From Oscillospiraceae bacterium (GTDB lineage Bacteria > Bacillota > Clostridia > Oscillospirales > Ruminococcaceae): a DNA stretch of 57,319 nt. The stretch spans positions 1 to 57,319 of the forward strand of contig JAFYSU010000020.1 of assembly GCA_017559185.1 (NCBI GenBank), given 5' to 3'. Under the pieces are notes generated by a model. That model made no database searches. It saw nothing but the letters and a program-made list of their open reading frames with translations, and had not been told where the DNA came from. Of the stretch, positions 45,228 to 54,837 are shown in pieces. A program made the translations under genes and the position numbers. Positions within the stretch are counted from its first letter, which is position 1; every line of letters starts with the position of its first letter.

Positions 45228-45428
45228 ATGAAAACATATACTATTGCGATAGAGGAAACTATTGTAGAAGAATTTAAAGTGGTGGCTAAAAACCGACAGG
45301 AAGCGTTAGAAATAGCAGAGGATAAATATAAAAAAGGAGAATTTATAATTTCCAAAGGTGAGGTACAGTTAAAGCAAATGGCTGTAATATCACCCAAATG
45401 TGAAATTACAGAATGGAGTAACTTTTAA
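45228..45428 (+). CDS. dpnD: DpnD/PcfM-family small protein
   Basis: A 66-residue protein, MKTYTIAIEETIVEEFKVVA ... EALEIAEDKYKKGEFIIS, matching the DpnD/PcfM family. In the pneumococcal DpnI cassette, dpnD follows dpnC in the same way; its function is not established. The ribosome site AGGAGG lies directly after the dpnC stop, 9 nt between genes, so the two are co-expressed. It strengthens the reading of the locus as an intact DpnI cassette. Confidence 0.9.
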   Translation: MKTYTIAIEETIVEEFKVVAKNRQEALEIAEDKYKKGEFIISKGEVQLKQMAVISPKCEITEWSNF

Positions 45429-45463
45429 GATGTTATTTTGAAAAAAATGTAAATAATAGTGAT

Positions 45464-45508
45464 AAAAAACATCCATAAGATGTAAAATCATCTTATGGAT
45501 GTTTTTCT
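45464..45508. terminator. Bidirectional terminator between dpnD and lysS
   Basis: The long stem AAAAACATCCATAAGATG / CATCTTATGGATGTTTTT has T runs on both strands and lies between convergent genes. Confidence 0.9.
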
Positions 45509-45519
45509 ATACAGTATTA

Positions 45520-47058
<1,539 letters not shown>

Positions 47059-47091
47059 TTATGTTTTTTGGTGTGAGATTTTATAATAAAA

Positions 47092-47130
47092 TAAAAGGAT
47101 ACTCCCGAACGGGAATACCCTTTGTTTTTG
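47092..47130 (-). terminator. Terminator between greA and lysS
   Basis: On the minus strand AAAGGGTATTCCCG pairs with GGGAGTATCCTTT (one mismatch) around TTCG, and TTATTTTAT follows. Confidence 0.7.
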
Positions 47131-47192
47131 TTTCGGTGGGGATTCTTCGCAAAGGGCAGTTTCAGCCAACATTTGGGATAAATCGCTGTAAA

Positions 47193-47674
47193 TTAAACCT
47201 CAATCTTGTCGATGCGATATTCAATTTCAGCACCGGATGGAACCTTTACTTTAACTACTTCGCCAACCTTGTGTCCCATCAAACACTGCCGACAGGGGAT
47301 TCATCGGTAATTGCTTCCATGTCGTTGTGAGCTTCAACAGAGCTTGCAAGACGGTATACCATTTCGTCACCGAACTCAACATCGGTAATGGTAACTTTGC
47401 AGCCGATGGATACAACATCGGAAGAAATGTCTTCCTGCTGAATAATGGTTGCGCGTTTAAGCTGTGCTTCAAGAGTGAGAATACGATTTTCAACAACAGC
47501 CTGTTCGTTTTTTGCTTCATCGTATTCGCTGTTTTCGCTCAAGTCACCGAAGCCGCGTGCAACACGGATTTTTTCGGAAATTTCAGCACGTTTTTCGCTT
47601 TTAAGATATTCCAGCTCAGATACCATTTCATTGTATCCCTGCTGAGTCATTTTGATTTCTTTAGAATTAGGCAT
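47193..47674 (-). pseudogene. greA: Transcription elongation factor GreA, frameshifted
   Basis: From ATG 47674 (GAGGAG upstream) the frame encodes a normal GreA N-terminal coiled coil and the start of the FKBP-like domain (MTQQGYNEMVSELEYLKSEK ... ITDESPVGSV), then stops at TGA 47279-47281. The expected remainder (LMGHKVGEVV, VPSGAEIEYRIDKIEV) is present in the -1 frame and ends at TAA 47193. Adding one base near 47281-47284 restores a protein of about 160 residues, the normal length. The sequence there is not a classic slippery heptamer, so a real one-base deletion or a sequencing/assembly error is most likely. GreA rescues backtracked RNA polymerase. Confidence 0.9.
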
Positions 47675-47842
47675 TATGGGTCGCTCCTCTGAATACTGCA
47701 TTTTATAAAATTTATTGCCGCAATACGGCAAGGTTTTTAAAAAATGATGATAGCGTAAAATGTCGTATTTTTGTATTATAAACAAAACTATAATTCATGT
47801 CAAGGATATTTATCAAGGAAACACCTGTTTTAAAGGTGTTTT

Positions 47843-48736
47843 TTATGGGATAAAAGCTGTTTGTTCCGCCAATGTATCCGTTTTAAGATTTTGGGGTTCG
47901 CTGCGGACTTTTTGCAGGTTCAGCTTTATGTATCCCGATATATCTTTAATGGATGATTGTTTGCCCAAGCATGTGCCTGATTTCGCAATACATTCACGCA
48001 GAAAGCAATCCGGATGCTTACGGTATACTGCTTGTGCAAAACGCTCCGGAGATATTCCTGTGGGAACATTGTCCAAAAACTGTGCGGGTAGGTTTGGTTT
48101 AAGATTATCTATTACCGTACAACTTCCGGAAATGCTGCATTTGTCTGCTGCAAGGATTGGGGCAGTAATACAAAGCGGTGTTTTTGTCCATGTATAATCG
48201 GAAGGACAAAAAATTACCGTGCGGTCGGCAAGTGTTTCGGGGGATTCACTTACCATTATTACTGCACCGTATTCCTCCAGCATTTCACGCGCGAAAACTT
48301 TGTATATTCCGGGATGATTGGTAACAATTTTTATATTGGGACACAATTTTACAAAGCGTTCGGCAGCTTCAAGGCATAATGCATCAGCATCAATTATTCC
48401 CAAACGCTGTTCGTGAGGTGTATGGTGACATTCTTCAAGCAGTTTGCGTACAGTGTTTTCGGTAATACGCTGTTTAAACGGGAGTGCAGGTACTTCATAG
48501 CGTTTGAGCTTTTCGGGAAGCGAAATATCATCGGAGGTAATTATTTCGCCAAAGGGTATGCTGGCTATTAAAGAGGTAAGTTCCGATGTTCGTCGGCTGC
48601 TGCAGTGTATAAGGTTATAGCTGAATTTGGGATAATAGCATCGTACTTTAACGGACACAAGCGGTCGAAAATAATCTATAATACGGTGGAAAAATCCCTT
48701 TTTTTCACCGATGTTTGTTGTGATTACGGTAATCAG
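47843..48736 (-). CDS. Conserved protein of unknown function, about 297 aa
   Basis: I do not recognise this family. The protein is soluble and mixed alpha/beta. It contains segments that look Rossmann-like (LGIIDADALCLEAAERFVKL, KIVTNHPGIYKVFAREMLEE, AVIMVSESPETL) and several cysteines near the C terminus (CFLRECIAKSGTC). The start is uncertain: AAGGAGG at about 48748 points to CTG 48736 (then ITVITTNIGEKKG), a rare start codon; the longer frame from ATG 48775 has no ribosome site and would contain this one. It is monocistronic, upstream of greA on the same strand. Confidence 0.65.
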   Translation of the reverse strand: MITVITTNIGEKKGFFHRIIDYFRPLVSVKVRCYYPKFSYNLIHCSSRRTSELTSLIASIPFGEIITSDDISLPEKLKRYEVPALPFKQRITENTVRKLLEECHHTPHEQRLGIIDADALCLEAAERFVKLCPNIKIVTNHPGIYKVFAREMLEEYGAVIMVSESPETLADRTVIFCPSDYTWTKTPLCITAPILAADKCSISGSCTVIDNLKPNLPAQFLDNVPTGISPERFAQAVYRKHPDCFLRECIAKSGTCLGKQSSIKDISGYIKLNLQKVRSEPQNLKTDTLAEQTAFIP

Positions 48737-48937
48737 TGAAGCTCCCTCCTTGTTTAAATTACAATGTTGGTACATTTGAAAACTTTAACACAGCTATGTC
48801 ATGAAAAAGGTCGAATAAACAGACATGGCAAGCAACAAGCGTGAGATATTAAATTGTATGCCGATATAATAAAAAAATTCCGAATGAATGTAATTTTTAA
48901 TACAAGCCTAACGCATACGGGTTTTACTTCCCACAGC

Positions 48938-48965
48938 TTGTAATTTTTTTTATGTTGTATATAAT
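48938..48965 (+). promoter_or_regulatory. Likely promoter of the trkA pair
   Basis: TTGTAA and a perfect TATAAT are 16 nt apart, about 40 nt before the first trkA. The rest of the 230-nt divergent gap shows nothing else. Confidence 0.6.
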
Positions 48966-49005
48966 TTGATATATGAATATTTATTGATTGTAAGGAGCTG
49001 AGCGG

Positions 49006-49632
49006 ATGAATATCTTGGTTGTCGGTTGTGACAAGGTAGGTTCAAGGCTGGCAAATGTGCTTTGCCGCATGGGGCATGATGTAGTCGTGATTGATAAGAA
49101 CAGGGAAAATTTTACCGCTTTGGACGATGATTTTGACGGCTTTACCGTAGAAGGTGTTCCAATAGACCAAGATGTTTTGCGTGAAGCGGGAATAATTGGC
49201 TGTGATGCACTTGCGGCGGTTACTAACGATGATAATACCAACGCTATGGTTTGCCAGATAGCTAAAGAGATATTTGGTGTTCCGCGTGTGCTTGCAAGCA
49301 TTTTTGACCCAAACAGTGAAGCTGTGTTCAAGCATTTCGGAATAAAAATGGTATGTCCTACAAACTTGACTGTATCGGCAGTATATTCACTTATAACAGA
49401 TAGAGACCAGACCAAGCATGTGGCATTTGATGATACCGTTATATCCTACGCTACCTCGCCTGTGCCAAGAAATCTTATAGGTACAAATATAATGGACCTT
49501 GTAAACAACTGCGATGAAAAGGAAAGTGTTTTTGGTATACTGCACGAAGACGGAAGCCTTACACTTATCAACGGAAGCAAATACATCCTGCTTGAATCGG
49601 ACAGGCTGCTGTTTGCACGAGTTGCTGATTAA
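49006..49632 (+). CDS. TrkA-family potassium channel regulatory protein 1
   Basis: A 208-residue cytoplasmic RCK protein. The N-terminal NAD(H)-binding Rossmann domain opens with ILVVGCDKVGSRLANVL, in which the second glycine of GxGxxG is Cys-Asp substituted. Acidic VVVIDKNREN follows the second strand. A C-terminal TrkA_C-like domain ends the protein. Such subunits gate TrkH/KtrB potassium transporters. ATG 49006 has AAGGAG upstream. The second TrkA follows 15 nt later. Confidence 0.88.
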   Translation: MNILVVGCDKVGSRLANVLCRMGHDVVVIDKNRENFTALDDDFDGFTVEGVPIDQDVLREAGIIGCDALAAVTNDDNTNAMVCQIAKEIFGVPRVLASIFDPNSEAVFKHFGIKMVCPTNLTVSAVYSLITDRDQTKHVAFDDTVISYATSPVPRNLIGTNIMDLVNNCDEKESVFGILHEDGSLTLINGSKYILLESDRLLFARVAD

Positions 49633-49647
49633 ACAGGAGGGAATGTT

Positions 49648-50307
49648 GTGCGAGTAATTATTGTTGGTGCCGGAAAGGTTGGCTACTACCTTGCCAAAAC
49701 CTTGATGGAGCATGGGCATAGTCCGTATATAATAGAAAAAGACAAGCAGCGTTGTACTCATGTGGCAAATACGCTTGATGTTGTTGTTTTTCACGGTGAT
49801 GGTTCTACCATGGAAATGCTTGAAATGGCACAGGCAGACCATGCCGAGGCAATTGTAAGCGTTACCGGACTTGACCAAGACAATCTTATAGCCTGCCAGC
49901 TTGCAAAGCAGGTGTTTAATGTTCCGAAAACAGTAGCGCGTGTAAACAACCCCAAAAATGCACAGATAATGAAAAAACTGGGTGTTGACATTCCTGTTTC
50001 AACTACCGACAGCATTTCGCATCTGCTTGAGCGTGAAATAGACACAAGTGCAATGAAGCAGCTGCTTTCGCTTAATCGCGGTGAAGCTGCCGTATACGAA
50101 ATAGAAGTGCCTAAAAATTATAAAATGAGTGGTATACGCCTTATGGAGCTTCGTTTGCCGGAAGAATCGGTAATTGCATCCATTACTCGTGACGGTCAGC
50201 TGATTATACCGCGTGGTAATACACAAATAATAGGTGGGGATAAACTGCTCATTATAGCTGCAGACAAAGTTATTTTTGATTTAAAGCATAAGTTGGAGAT
50301 TGAATAG
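49648..50307 (+). CDS. trkA: TrkA-family potassium channel regulatory protein 2
   Basis: A 219-residue RCK protein with the intact nucleotide motif VIIVGAGKVGYYLAKTL, the acidic end of the second strand (IIEKDKQRC) and a C-terminal TrkA_C domain (GIRLMELRLPEESVIASI ... DKLLIIA). The start is GTG 49648 with AGGAGG. The tandem of two different TrkA proteins recalls the CeoB/CeoC pair of actinobacteria; the membrane transporter they regulate is not in the window. Confidence 0.92.
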   Translation: MRVIIVGAGKVGYYLAKTLMEHGHSPYIIEKDKQRCTHVANTLDVVVFHGDGSTMEMLEMAQADHAEAIVSVTGLDQDNLIACQLAKQVFNVPKTVARVNNPKNAQIMKKLGVDIPVSTTDSISHLLEREIDTSAMKQLLSLNRGEAAVYEIEVPKNYKMSGIRLMELRLPEESVIASITRDGQLIIPRGNTQIIGGDKLLIIAADKVIFDLKHKLEIE

Positions 50308-50323
50308 TCTGGAGGAGAAGTTT

Positions 50324-51067
50324 TTGGTTTTTGAATATGAACAGCTGGGTGAGCATATTAAGATAGCGGTTTCTCCCGAACACAAATTCGGTACAGATGC
50401 TTTTTTGCTTTCCGATTTTGCAAAAGTAAAGAAAAAGGATTATGCGGCAGATTTGGGAACAGGCTGCGGCATTGTTGCCATGCTGTGGTTCAGACCGGGT
50501 GTAAACGGTGAGGATAACGGTCCTAAAAAGGCTTACTGTGTGGACATTCAAACGCAGGCAATTGAGCAATTAAAACAAACAGTGGAAGAAAATTCCCTGC
50601 ATGACCGTGTTGTGCCGATGTGCATGGACCTTAAAAATATAAATTCGTCGCTGTTGCCGCAGGAATTGGATGTTGTTACATGTAATCCACCGTATAAAAT
50701 AGAAGGTACAGGAATACTTAACGATGCCGACCCACATACAATTGCACGGCACGAGGTAATGTGCACCATAAACGATGTTTGTGCAGCTGCGGCAAAAATG
50801 CTCAAGTTTGGCGGCAGGCTTTGTGTTTGTCAACGCCCCGAACGCCTTGCCGATGTTTTGCAGGCTATGCGTCAAAATGGTATAGAACCCAAAAGGGTGC
50901 GTTTTGTACAAAAGCGTCATGACAGTGCACCGTGGCTCTTTTTGGCAGAGGGCAAAAAAGGCTCGAAACCCTACATGAATGTTGAAGCACCGCTTGTGGT
51001 GCAAGATGAAAAAGGCGAGCTTACAGCGGAAATGAAAAGAATATACATGCTTTATGCAACCAAATAA
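50324..51067 (+). CDS. TrmN6-like tRNA (adenine-N6) methyltransferase
   Basis: A 247-residue SAM-dependent methyltransferase of the YfiC/YabB group. Motif I is DLGTGCGIVAM and the N6-adenine catalytic motif is NPPYK. The C-terminal segment FVQKRHDSAPWLFLAEG is characteristic of the family, which methylates A37 of tRNA1(Val). The start is TTG 50324, with GGAGGAGAAG at the proper distance; the frame extends upstream into the trkA end. NPPY also occurs in DNA adenine methylases, but family features favour tRNA. Confidence 0.87.
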   Translation: MVFEYEQLGEHIKIAVSPEHKFGTDAFLLSDFAKVKKKDYAADLGTGCGIVAMLWFRPGVNGEDNGPKKAYCVDIQTQAIEQLKQTVEENSLHDRVVPMCMDLKNINSSLLPQELDVVTCNPPYKIEGTGILNDADPHTIARHEVMCTINDVCAAAAKMLKFGGRLCVCQRPERLADVLQAMRQNGIEPKRVRFVQKRHDSAPWLFLAEGKKGSKPYMNVEAPLVVQDEKGELTAEMKRIYMLYATK

Positions 51068-51069
51068 AA

Positions 51070-51117
51070 CAGTCGCTTCGTTCAGATTTATCGCAGAACG
51101 AAGCGACTGCTTTTTTA
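51070..51117 (+). terminator. Terminator of the trkA-methyltransferase operon
   Basis: The 14-bp perfect stem CAGTCGCTTCGTTC / GAACGAAGCGACTG is followed by CTTTTTTAT. Confidence 0.92.
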
Positions 51118-51400
51118 TGTGGAAAAACTAAAACAAAGCTATGCAAAAGTATATATGCAAAAAATGATAAACGGATAATTTTGCAAGAAACTTAATTGGC
51201 TTATTCTTAATTGTGCTTTGTGTGAAACTACAAAAAAAGGTTTTCAATATGCTTGTGATAGTGAAAAATGCACAATTCAAGTGCTATTGGCTGTAAATTC
51301 TGTAGTTTTTATGCGAAAAAACGCAATATAATTTCGTGTTTTAGTAAGGAAAATTGAAAAAGCAAATGCAGGATTTAAAAATGAAAGTTTCATAAATGTG

Positions 51401-51566
51401 TTGACAAAGCAAGGATGGTGATATATAATAAATCCATCGTGCTAAGCTGCGTTAAGTGAAGCGGCAAAAATACGATGCAGTGAGCTGTTTGCTATGAAGG
51501 CAGGTTAGTTTTAATAAAAATTCAAAACCGCGGTGCGGTGTTATTAAATGGAAAGGAGAACTTGAA
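51401..51566 (+). promoter_or_regulatory. Perfect promoter and structured leader of the gln-type ABC operon
   Basis: TTGACA (51401-51406) and TATAAT (51424-51429) are both perfect with a 17-nt spacer. The 130-nt leader can fold: CATCGT pairs with ACGATG around a GCTGC/GCGGC-like inner stem, and AACCGC/GCGGTG-type pairing lies just before the ribosome site. I recognise no known riboswitch. The preceding 280 nt (51118-51400) shows no gene. Confidence 0.75.
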
Positions 51567-52289
51567 TTGATTCGTGTAGAAAATGTAAACAAGTTCTTTG
51601 GAGATGTTCATGTTCTTAAGGATGTAAATCTTACAGTTGAAGAAGGGGAAAAGCTGGTTATCATCGGGCCAAGCGGAAGCGGTAAAAGTACGCTTATCCG
51701 TTGTATGAACTACCTTGAAGAACCTACTTCCGGTAAGGTGTACATAGATGATGTGGAACTCACACATAAAAACAAAACCGAAATGGCACGCAAGTGCTCG
51801 TCCATGGTTTTTCAGCAGTTTAATCTTTATCCGCACATGACCGTGTTGGGAAATCTTACCTTGGCACCAATTAAACTGCAGGGTGTACCAAAGGAAAAGG
51901 CTATTGAAGATGCTTACGGTTACCTTGAGCGTGTAGGATTAAGACACAAAGCAGATGCATATCCGCAAAATCTTTCCGGCGGACAGCAGCAGCGTGTAGC
52001 AATAGCTCGTGCACTTGCTACAAAACAGAAGATAATCCTGTTTGACGAACCAACATCGGCGCTTGACCCTGAAATGGTACAGGAAGTTTTGGATGTAATG
52101 GTTGAGCTTTCCAAAGAAAACATCACAATGATATGCGTTACCCACGAAATGGGTTTTGCGCGTCAGGTAGCTGACAGAGTTATCTTTATGGATGGTGGTA
52201 CCATTATTGAAAGCGGAACGCCGGACCATTTCTTTGAAAACCCACAAAACGAACGCACAAAATCTTTCCTTAGCAAGATTTTGAGATAG
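51567..52289 (+). CDS. glnQ: Polar amino acid ABC transporter ATPase (GlnQ-like)
   Basis: A 240-residue ATP-binding subunit. Walker A is [10 protein letters not shown], the Q-loop is in [12 protein letters not shown], the signature [15 protein letters not shown], Walker [15 protein letters not shown] and the switch His in CVTHEMGFA. This subfamily energises uptake of glutamine, glutamate, arginine or related amino acids. The start is TTG 51567 with AAAGGAG. It is the first gene of an ATPase, binding protein, permease, permease operon, the order of B. subtilis glnQHMP. Glutamine is inferred, not shown. Confidence 0.93.
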   Translation: MIRVENVNKFFGDVHVLKDVNLTVEEGEKLVIIGPSGSGKSTLIRCMNYLEEPTSGKVYIDDVELTHKNKTEMARKCSSMVFQQFNLYPHMTVLGNLTLAPIKLQGVPKEKAIEDAYGYLERVGLRHKADAYPQNLSGGQQQRVAIARALATKQKIILFDEPTSALDPEMVQEVLDVMVELSKENITMICVTHEMGFARQVADRVIFMDGGTIIESGTPDHFFENPQNERTKSFLSKILR

Positions 52290-52318
52290 TTACAAAAAAA
52301 TAACGGAGGGAAAATACC

Positions 52319-53146
52319 ATGAAAAACTTTTTTAAAAAATTTGTTGCAGTTGCAACTATGGCTACCATGCTGCTCACAACTGCTGCTTGCGGCGGCAGCC
52401 AGGAAGCTCCAGCTGACGGCGGTGCAGATGCTGCAGTTGTTGACTCTGTTCAGAAAATTAAGGACAGAGGTGTGCTGAAAGTTGGCGTTAAAGTAGATGT
52501 TCCAAAATTCGGCTACAAAAATACTTCCACAGGTGAAGTAGAAGGCTTTGAAATTGATTTGGCTAAAAAGATTGCAGGCGAAATTCTTGGCGATGAAAGC
52601 AAAATCGAAGTTCAGGCTGTTACTGCTAAAACCAGAGGTCCGCTGCTGGACAACGGTGAAATCGACCTTGTAATCGCTACCTTCACCATTACCGAAGAAA
52701 GAAAAGAAACCTACAACTTCTCCGACCCATACTTCACCGACGGTGTTGCTATGCTGGTTAAAAAAGATGCAGGATTCACAGGCTTTAAAGATATGGACGG
52801 TGCAACCATTGGTGTAGCACAGAGTGCAACAAGTAAAGACGCTCTTTCTAAAGCTGCTGAAGAAATCGGCATCACCGTTAACTTCTCCGAATTTGCTTCC
52901 TACCCAGAGCTGAAAGCTGCTTTGGACTCCGGTCGTATTGATGTATTCTCTGTCGATGGTGCTATCCTTGCAGGTTATGTTGATGAAAGCTCCGAAATTC
53001 TCCCAGACCGTTTTGACCCACAGGAATACGGCGTTGCAAGCAAAAAATCCAACACTGATTTGGCTGAAACCGTTAACAAAGTTGTAAACGACCTCAAAGC
53101 AAGCGGCGAAATGGATACAATGCTCGCTAAATGGGAACTTAAATAA
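52319..53146 (+). CDS. glnH: Amino acid-binding lipoprotein of the ABC transporter (GlnH-like)
   Basis: A 275-residue extracytoplasmic solute-binding protein, SBP_bac_3 family. A signal peptide ends in the lipobox LTTAACGG, and a short Ala/Gly/Asp spacer follows. The binding domain has LKVGVKVDVPKFGY, VEGFEIDLAKKIAGEILG, LVIATFTITEERKETYNFSD and IGVAQSATSKDAL. The precise ligand is not settled. ATG 52319 follows ACGGAGGG. A stable stem-loop after the stop probably protects this part of the message. Confidence 0.93.
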   Translation: MKNFFKKFVAVATMATMLLTTAACGGSQEAPADGGADAAVVDSVQKIKDRGVLKVGVKVDVPKFGYKNTSTGEVEGFEIDLAKKIAGEILGDESKIEVQAVTAKTRGPLLDNGEIDLVIATFTITEERKETYNFSDPYFTDGVAMLVKKDAGFTGFKDMDGATIGVAQSATSKDALSKAAEEIGITVNFSEFASYPELKAALDSGRIDVFSVDGAILAGYVDESSEILPDRFDPQEYGVASKKSNTDLAETVNKVVNDLKASGEMDTMLAKWELK

Positions 53147-53180
53147 TTATTTAGAAAATTCCAAGATGTTTTTCACACAA

Positions 53181-53207
53181 TGCGAACCCGCTTTAACAGC
53201 GGGTTCG
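53181..53207 (+). other. Stem-loop between glnH and permease genes
   Basis: GCGAACCCGCT / AGCGGGTTCGC with a small loop has no T tract. This is the usual mRNA-stabilising or partial-termination hairpin that lets the binding protein be made in excess over permeases. Confidence 0.75.
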
Positions 53208-53329
53208 CAAAATGTTATGACAGCACGGTAAAAATGTGTTGTTAAAATGATCCGTTACTGCTCGGCACCTGTACGGATTGTCTTTAAGCTGTCTTGCAGG
53301 CAGTCCAAAATCTGCTGAGGAAGGAATTG

Positions 53330-54082
53330 GTGGTTGCAGTTATGATGTTCAGAGCATTTATGGACGGTCCTTTCGGACCATCAAAATGGATGACTCTTTT
53401 TTCTGATTTTTCCGAAATATTTTTGATAGGTTTTTTCACAACCTTAAAGGTTGCTTCACTTGGTCTGTGCCTTGCATTGGTGTTGGGCATAGTTTTTGGT
53501 GTGTTTTCCACATCAAACTCAAAAATTTTGCGTACAATAGCGCGTGTTTATGTCGAAATTTGGCAGAATACTCCGCTTGTTATACAAATATTCTTTTTAT
53601 ATAACGGTCTGCCACGCTTTGGCTTGGTTTGGTCGCAGTTTGTTATTGGTGTTATTGGTGTTGGCTTGTACCACGGTGCATATATTTCCGAAGTTGTGCG
53701 CACAGGTATCGAGGCTATTCCAAAAGGTCAGTATGAAGCAGCAGCTTCACAGGGCTTTACCTATCTTCAGACCATGCGCTACATAATTTTGCCGCAGTCC
53801 ATAAAAATAATCCTGCCTCCGCTTACCAATCAGGCGCTTAACCTTGTTAAGAATACCTCAGTTCTTGCAATGATTGCAGGCGGTGACTTGATGTACCATG
53901 CCGACTCTTGGTCGACATACAAGCTGGTTTACGGTCCAACCTACATTGTAACAGGTATGCTGTACTTTGTTATTTGTTATCCGCTTTCCAAGCTTGCAGA
54001 GCGTTTGGAAAAGAAATCCAAAGAGGATGCTCCGGCTCCTGTAGGTTCTGATGATGCAGGAAAGGGGGGCGCTGAAGCATGA
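53330..54082 (+). CDS. Amino acid ABC transporter permease 1 (HisM family)
   Basis: An integral membrane protein of about 250 residues with five hydrophobic segments. The permease motif EAAASQGFTYLQTMRYIILPQS contacts the ATPase, and EIWQNTPLVIQIFFLYNG precedes it. The start is uncertain: GAGGAAGG at 53317-53324 favours GTG 53330, while ATG 53342 and 53345 are a little far. The C-terminal tail is hydrophilic and Asp/Gly-rich. It overlaps the next permease by ATGA. Confidence 0.9.
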   Translation: MVAVMMFRAFMDGPFGPSKWMTLFSDFSEIFLIGFFTTLKVASLGLCLALVLGIVFGVFSTSNSKILRTIARVYVEIWQNTPLVIQIFFLYNGLPRFGLVWSQFVIGVIGVGLYHGAYISEVVRTGIEAIPKGQYEAAASQGFTYLQTMRYIILPQSIKIILPPLTNQALNLVKNTSVLAMIAGGDLMYHADSWSTYKLVYGPTYIVTGMLYFVICYPLSKLAERLEKKSKEDAPAPVGSDDAGKGGAEA

Positions 54083-54717
54083 GTGAAATTTTTACCTTTG
54101 ACAATGTCCGTTTCCTTGCGCAAGGTCTTGGAATGACCATAATGATAGCGCTCATAACCATTGTTTTGAGCATATTCTTCGGTTCAATTCTTGCTATTGC
54201 AAAAAACTACGGAAACAAATTTTTCTCCAAATTAGCGTCGGCGTACATCGAACTTTTCCGCTGTACACCAAACCTGTTGTGGATTTTGGCCATTCGCTTC
54301 ATGGTTCCTATTCCGCCGTTGGCTTCGGGTGTATTGTCGTTTACACTCTTTACAACGGCAGTTGTAGCCGAAATTATTCGCGGCGGCCTTAACTCTATTC
54401 CTAAAGGTCAGTTTGAAGGTGCGGCATCACAGGGCTTTACCTTTGTACAAACCTTGTGGTACATAGTTTTGCCGCAGTGCTTTATGAAGATAGTGCCATC
54501 TTTGCTTTCGCAGATGATTACCATTATCAAGGATACCTCCTTCCTGTGGGCGGTTGCTATTGAAGAATTTACCGGAAAGAGCATGATTCTTATGGGTCAG
54601 CTTCGTACAGGTGGGCAGGTGCTGTGTCTGTTTGCGGTTATCGCAGGTGTTTACTTCCTGCTCAACTTTACACTGTCCTGCGTGGTTCGTAAGCGTCAGG
54701 AAAAATCGGCAATTTAA
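54079..54717 (+). CDS. Amino acid ABC transporter permease 2 (HisM family)
   Basis: A 212-residue membrane protein with about five hydrophobic segments, ELFRCTPNLLWILAIRF, and the ATPase-contact loop EGAASQGFTFVQTLWYIVLPQ. ATG 54079 overlaps the stop of permease 1, so the two are translationally coupled and probably form a heterodimer in the membrane. It is the last gene of the operon, followed by a terminator. Confidence 0.92.
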   Translation: MSEIFTFDNVRFLAQGLGMTIMIALITIVLSIFFGSILAIAKNYGNKFFSKLASAYIELFRCTPNLLWILAIRFMVPIPPLASGVLSFTLFTTAVVAEIIRGGLNSIPKGQFEGAASQGFTFVQTLWYIVLPQCFMKIVPSLLSQMITIIKDTSFLWAVAIEEFTGKSMILMGQLRTGGQVLCLFAVIAGVYFLLNFTLSCVVRKRQEKSAI

Positions 54718-54728
54718 TATTGGCATTT

Positions 54729-54763
54729 AAAAAGGCATGACTTAGGTCGTGCCTTTTTTGTTT
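54729..54763 (+). terminator. Terminator of the gln-type ABC operon
   Basis: The stem AAAAAGGCATGAC / GTCGTGCCTTTTTT (one G-T/A-C position) is followed by a T run. Confidence 0.88.
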
Positions 54764-54837
54764 TGCCTGTTATTGGGGAATAACGGTATAGTTTGATGGC
54801 AAATAATATAATGGGTACAGCTTTTTTGGAGGTTGAC

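Noticed and set aside
47251..47520. Separate 89-codon frame next to greA
   Set aside because: Its last codons before the frameshift are out of frame with GreA, and only the segment after about 47280 resembles protein noise. The true GreA C terminus is in another frame, so this is not a gene.
50324..51067. The NPPY methyltransferase as a GATC-specific DNA methylase linked to dpnC
   Set aside because: Its N- and C-terminal signatures match the TrmN6/YfiC tRNA methyltransferase group, it has no target-recognition domain, and GATC is nearly absent from the window.
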